Source of the DNA: Phycisphaerae bacterium
GTDB taxonomy: Bacteria > Planctomycetota > Phycisphaerae > UBA1845 > UTPLA1
Assembly (NCBI GenBank): GCA_035275405.1
Contig: DATEMU010000018.1
Span: 1-43,859, forward strand
DNA: 43,859 bases
Direction of reading: 5' to 3'
Shown here: piece after piece, positions 40,903 to 43,859 of the stretch
Numbering within the stretch: position 1 is the first letter of the stretch
How the letters are laid out: the number at the start of each line of letters is the position of its first letter
Notes under the pieces: generated by a model
Databases searched by the model: none
Told to the model about the DNA's origin: nothing
What the model saw: only the letters and a program-made list of their open reading frames with translations
Made by a program: the position numbers and the translations under genes

Positions 40903-41613
40903 TTAACAGCCTACCGCGGCCTGCTGCCACACGTCGGCAAACCGGTATCCGACACCACGCACCGTCTCAACCAGTTCGCGATGCCGGCCGAGCTTGCGGC
41001 GGAGCGACGTCACGTGGACGTCAATGGTGCGGTCGGTCACCGCGACATCGGGCCCCATGGCCTTGCTCATAAGCTGGTCGCGGGAGAGGACGCGGGCCCG
41101 GGCCGTTACGAGGGCTTCGAGCAGCCGAAATTCGGTCAGGGTCGTGGGGATTTCGGAACCGTCGAGTTCGACGGTGTGTCGAGAACGATTGATGCTCAAC
41201 GGACCGGCTTGCAGAACCTTCTCTTCATCGGCGACAGGCTTGCGGCGTCGCAGGACGGCACCCACACGCGCGAGCAAGACGTCCATGCTGAAGGGCTTGG
41301 TTACATAATCGTCCGCCCCGAGCTGCAAGCCCAGGACGACATCGCCTTCTCCGGTGAGTGCCGTCAACATGATGATCGGAATGGACTTCGTGGAAGCGTC
41401 GTTCTTCAGCGCCATCGTGACGTCGCGACCGCTGGCGCGCGGGAGCATGATATCGAGCACGATCAGGTCGGGGCGCTCGCGGCGCGCCACGGCCAGCGCC
41501 GTTTCCCCATCCTGCGCCGTCAGCACCTGGTACTGACTCCGCTCCAGATTGAAGCGAATGAGATCGACCAGATCCCGCTCGTCATCGACGATCAGTATTT
41601 TCTCGCTCGCCAT
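40903..41613 (-). CDS. phoB: PhoB-like response regulator
   Basis: A 236-residue OmpR-family regulator. The receiver domain has the acidic pair DDE at 10-12, phosphoacceptor Asp54 in LIVLDIMLP, Thr in MLTAL and Lys106 in VTKPFS. The C-terminal winged helix (ELDGSEIPTTLTEFRLLEALV, then VTSLRRKLG and VRGVGYRF) binds DNA. PhoR partners it. It is divergent from the DUF47-Pit pair, with 303 bases between starts holding a Pho-box-like repeat. Confidence 0.92.
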   Translation of the reverse strand: MASEKILIVDDERDLVDLIRFNLERSQYQVLTAQDGETALAVARRERPDLIVLDIMLPRASGRDVTMALKNDASTKSIPIIMLTALTGEGDVVLGLQLGADDYVTKPFSMDVLLARVGAVLRRRKPVADEEKVLQAGPLSINRSRHTVELDGSEIPTTLTEFRLLEALVTARARVLSRDQLMSKAMGPDVAVTDRTIDVHVTSLRRKLGRHRELVETVRGVGYRFADVWQQAAVGC

Positions 41614-41735
41614 GATTCATCCTTGAATTTGCGGATAGCCGCGTTTGAACCTAACACCAAGGCGTCTTGCCAAGGCCCATTATACGCAATTTCCTGCAAT
41701 CAAAAAACGACGCGCAAGAACTGCGTAGTCGTTTA

Positions 41736-41751
41736 TTAACCGAAACTTAAC
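41736..41751. promoter_or_regulatory. Pho-box-like direct repeat
   Basis: TTAAC at 41736-41740 repeats at 41747-41751 with an 11-base period (ATTAACCGAAACTTAACAA), which is the spacing of PhoB-type boxes and close to the cyanobacterial CTTAACCT unit. It lies in the intergenic region between phoB and the DUF47-Pit genes. A third unit is not clear. Confidence 0.45.
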
Positions 41752-41916
41752 AATTCATGGCAGGTATCCACAACAAACACATAAAATGGATGCAAAAATG
41801 GCCTCAAACTGCTTGCTCGACGATTGCAGGCCGGGGGCTTCTGGGTAGAATCCAAACGCGCGGTTCACGGCTCAGGAAAACGTTTGCCCACCGCGATCTG
41901 GCTTGGAGGTTTCGGC

Positions 41917-42540
41917 GTGTTCAGCATCATGCCTCGCGACACCGGCTTTTTCGACTTGTTCGAAAAGGCCGCCCGCATTGTTTACGACGCCAGCGAGGCC
42001 TACTCCAATGTCGTGCGCGATTATCCCAAACGCGACGAATACATCAGCCGAATTCGACAATTCGAACACGACGGCGACGAAGTCGTGCATCGTACGCTGG
42101 AGAAACTCGACACCACATTCATCACGCCCTTCGATCGCGAGGATATTCACGCCCTGATGAAGCTGATGGATGACGTGATCGACGAGATCGACGCTGCCTC
42201 CAAGCGACTCAATCTGTATCAGATTAACGAACCGACGCCGTGGATCATCAAGCAGACCGAAATCCTGGTGCGTTCTTGCACCCTGGTCGGCGAGGCGGTC
42301 AAGCGGCTGCGCGATCTTCGCCGCCCCAACGGGCTTCAGCAGAAGCTGGTGGAGATTCACCTGCTCGAAAACATGGGCGACGAAAACAACCACTCCGCTA
42401 TCGCCGAGCTGTATGCCACGACGCGCGATCCCATCCTGGCGATGAAGTGGAAGGAGATCTACGACCTGACGGAGCGGGCCATCGACCGCTGCGAGGATAT
42501 CGCCAACACGATCGAGGCCATCGTCTTGAAGAACACGTGA
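41917..42540 (+). CDS. DUF47 Pit-accessory protein (PhoU-like)
   Basis: A 207-residue helical protein of the DUF47/PhoU-like family that accompanies Pit transporters. The GTG at 41917 is favoured by GGAGG 7 bases upstream; an ATG at 41929 (MPRDTGFFDLFEKAA) is the alternative, and the frame to 41824 is not needed. Family features include DGDEVVHRTLEKLDTTFITPFDREDIHALMKLMDDVIDEIDAA, followed by ENMGDENNHSAIAELYAT and a final ERAIDRCEDIANTIEAIVLKN. It probably controls the transporter 12 bases downstream. Regulation by PhoB is suggested by the repeat upstream. Confidence 0.88.
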   Translation: MFSIMPRDTGFFDLFEKAARIVYDASEAYSNVVRDYPKRDEYISRIRQFEHDGDEVVHRTLEKLDTTFITPFDREDIHALMKLMDDVIDEIDAASKRLNLYQINEPTPWIIKQTEILVRSCTLVGEAVKRLRDLRRPNGLQQKLVEIHLLENMGDENNHSAIAELYATTRDPILAMKWKEIYDLTERAIDRCEDIANTIEAIVLKNT

Positions 42541-42552
42541 TCCTCGCACGTC

Positions 42553-43572
42553 ATGCTGACCTACATCATCATCATCGTCGTCATCGCCCTTCTCTTCGAC
42601 TTTAGCAATGGGTTTAATGACGCAGCCAATTCCGTCGCCACCATTGTCGCGACGCGCGTGCTATCGCCGCGCAAGGCCGTGTTGTGGGCTGCGTTTTTCA
42701 ACTTTATCGCCGCGTTCGGGTTCGAGACACACGTGGCCTCGACCATTGGCAAAGGACTGCTAGCCGCAAACGTCATCGACCCCCATCTGATTCTCGCAAC
42801 CCTCCTTTCCGCGATTACCTGGACGATCCTCTGTACTCAGAAAGGGCTTCCCATCAGCGTTTCCCACGCCCTCATCGGATCTCTTGCAGGCGCCGCGTTC
42901 GTGAAAGGAGGCGTGGCGGCGCTGATCTGGTCGAAGCTGGGCGAAGTGGCGATGTTTATTGTGTTTTCCCCCCTGATCGGACTGGCCATCGCCTGGTCGC
43001 TGATGGTGGCGGTCTCCTGGATCTGCAGGTACCGCACGCCGAGGGGCGTGGATAAGACCTTCCGGTTCCTGCAACTAATCTCCGCGGCGGTCTATAGCCT
43101 GAGCCACGGGCTCAACGACGCCCAGAAGACGATGGGGATCATCTTCGCCTTGCTGGTCAGTCAACCGACCCTGGCCGCCTATGCCCGGCACGGGGGCGAT
43201 CCCAACTCCAAGGAACTGGCATGGTGGATCATCATCTCCTGCCACCTGGCGATCGCGTTGGGAACCTACATGGGGGGATGGAAAGTCGTTCAAACGCTCG
43301 GACACCGAGTGACAAAACTGCAACCCGTGGGCGGGTTTTGCGCGGAGACCGGCGGCGGTGTCACAATCCTGGCCCTCTCGAGTTTCGGGATCCCGGTGAG
43401 CACGACGCACACGATCACCGGGGCGATCTTCGGAGTGGGCGTGACGCGGCGGCTCTCCGCCGTGCGCTGGGGCGTAGGCACGGAGATCCTGACAGCCTGG
43501 GTGCTGACCCTGCCGGCGTCGGCGGGCATGGCCGCGGCCATTTACTTTCTCATTAACTTGATCGTTCGTTGA
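42553..43572 (+). CDS. pit: Inorganic phosphate transporter, Pit family
   Basis: A 339-residue transporter, with about ten helices. The duplicated family signature is seen at both halves: FSNGFNDAANSVAT near 17-30 and YSLSHGLNDAQKTMG near 180-194, with the paired Asn-Asp for phosphate and metal. GLPISVSHALIG and GIPVSTTHTITGAIFGVG are the second matching pair. It carries phosphate with a cation into the cell. Length is near the short end for Pit. It ends the DUF47-Pit operon, and together with phoBR makes a small phosphate module. Confidence 0.93.
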   Translation: MLTYIIIIVVIALLFDFSNGFNDAANSVATIVATRVLSPRKAVLWAAFFNFIAAFGFETHVASTIGKGLLAANVIDPHLILATLLSAITWTILCTQKGLPISVSHALIGSLAGAAFVKGGVAALIWSKLGEVAMFIVFSPLIGLAIAWSLMVAVSWICRYRTPRGVDKTFRFLQLISAAVYSLSHGLNDAQKTMGIIFALLVSQPTLAAYARHGGDPNSKELAWWIIISCHLAIALGTYMGGWKVVQTLGHRVTKLQPVGGFCAETGGGVTILALSSFGIPVSTTHTITGAIFGVGVTRRLSAVRWGVGTEILTAWVLTLPASAGMAAAIYFLINLIVR

Positions 43573-43620
43573 TCGGATCGGAAGGTCCCGCCGACGCCGG
43601 CAGGGTCGGCACTCAAGCCG

Positions 43621-43859
43621 TCAGCGCAGAAGCGCGCGAGCTTTGTCCGAGTCGGCGAGCCACTGCGCCGCACGTGTGCGGACGGCTTTGACTTCCGGGT
43701 TGGAGCCGGGATCGACGCCAATCAGCCGCGAATACACGAGGGTGGTATCCGCCCAGAGCTGGCCGAGCCAGGCGGACGCGTCGAGGTTGACGTCGGACAC
43801 GGCGATCAGGAGCGTGGGCATTTTCTCGCTACAGCGTTGGACGTTTGCCAGGGCCAGGA
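43621..43859 (-). CDS. C-terminal part of an unidentified protein (runs off the window)
   Basis: The reverse frame is open from the window edge to a TGA at 43621-43623 and gives 78 residues. It reads through an internal ATG at 43821, so that is not necessarily the start. The segment is a helical, Asp/Ala-rich stretch (LDASAWLGQLWADTTLVYSRL, then RTRAAQWLADSDKARALLR). No motif identifies it. The intergenic gap to pit carries a weak GCCGAC/GTCGGC hairpin. Confidence 0.5.
   Translation of the reverse strand, partial: LALANVQRCSEKMPTLLIAVSDVNLDASAWLGQLWADTTLVYSRLIGVDPGSNPEVKAVRTRAAQWLADSDKARALLR

Overview
The window looks like a chromosome segment from an uncultured, GC-rich member of the Planctomycetota, probably near the Phycisphaerae. 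The evidence is two PEP-CTERM proteins, three exported proteins with dockerin-like tails, a Cys-rich 'GACC' repeat protein, a prepilin-like protein with an H-X9-DG motif, a TMTC-like membrane glycosyltransferase with TPRs and an ebo-type cluster. This is read from protein signatures, not from a 16S gene or a database search.

Layout. 1-9.8 kb: the tail of an IS5-type transposase, a C-type-lectin PEP-CTERM protein, glycyl-tRNA synthetase, an exo/endonuclease-phosphatase family protein, a TPR protein, Fur, two membrane/exported proteins (one with a CX4CH motif), a small conserved protein and a Cys-rich repeat protein. 9.9-16 kb: a SpoVG with an inserted zinc ribbon beside ispE, a relic of the adenosylhomocysteinase 3' end, an AlkD-like protein and three exported proteins. 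16-20.4 kb: a PEP/pyruvate-binding-domain protein, rpsU, a phospholipid-N-methyltransferase-like gene, tRNA-Val(GAC) and tRNA-Lys(CTT).

20.4-29.1 kb is the centre of interest. Five overlapping or closely spaced + strand genes (myo-inositol-phosphate synthase, TIM barrel, EboC-like UbiA prenyltransferase, TIM barrel, EboF-like phosphodiesterase fold) converge on four - strand genes (small protein, CPBP membrane protein, EboB-like TatD hydrolase, zinc-ribbon membrane protein). Together they look like a divergent ebo metabolite/lipid pathway in which an inositol-phosphate synthase takes the place of the dehydroquinate-synthase-like EboD.

29.2-37.6 kb: cystathionine beta-synthase, a MutS2 lacking its Smr domain, and a prepilin-like plus dockerin-like gene pair behind a cobalamin riboswitch and intrinsic terminator. 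Upstream lies a row of hairpins ending in a second terminator, then the TMTC-like gene and a 39-residue peptide gene with its own promoter-like sequence. 37.7-43.9 kb: rhomboid protease and Mog/MoaB (ATGA-coupled), PhoR-PhoB, then divergently a DUF47 protein and a Pit phosphate transporter with a Pho-box-like direct repeat between them, and a partial gene at the edge.

Themes are cell-surface protein export, phosphate homeostasis, sulfur amino acid metabolism and an unusual cyclitol/prenyl cluster. No CRISPR array, rRNA, phage or intact insertion sequence was seen.
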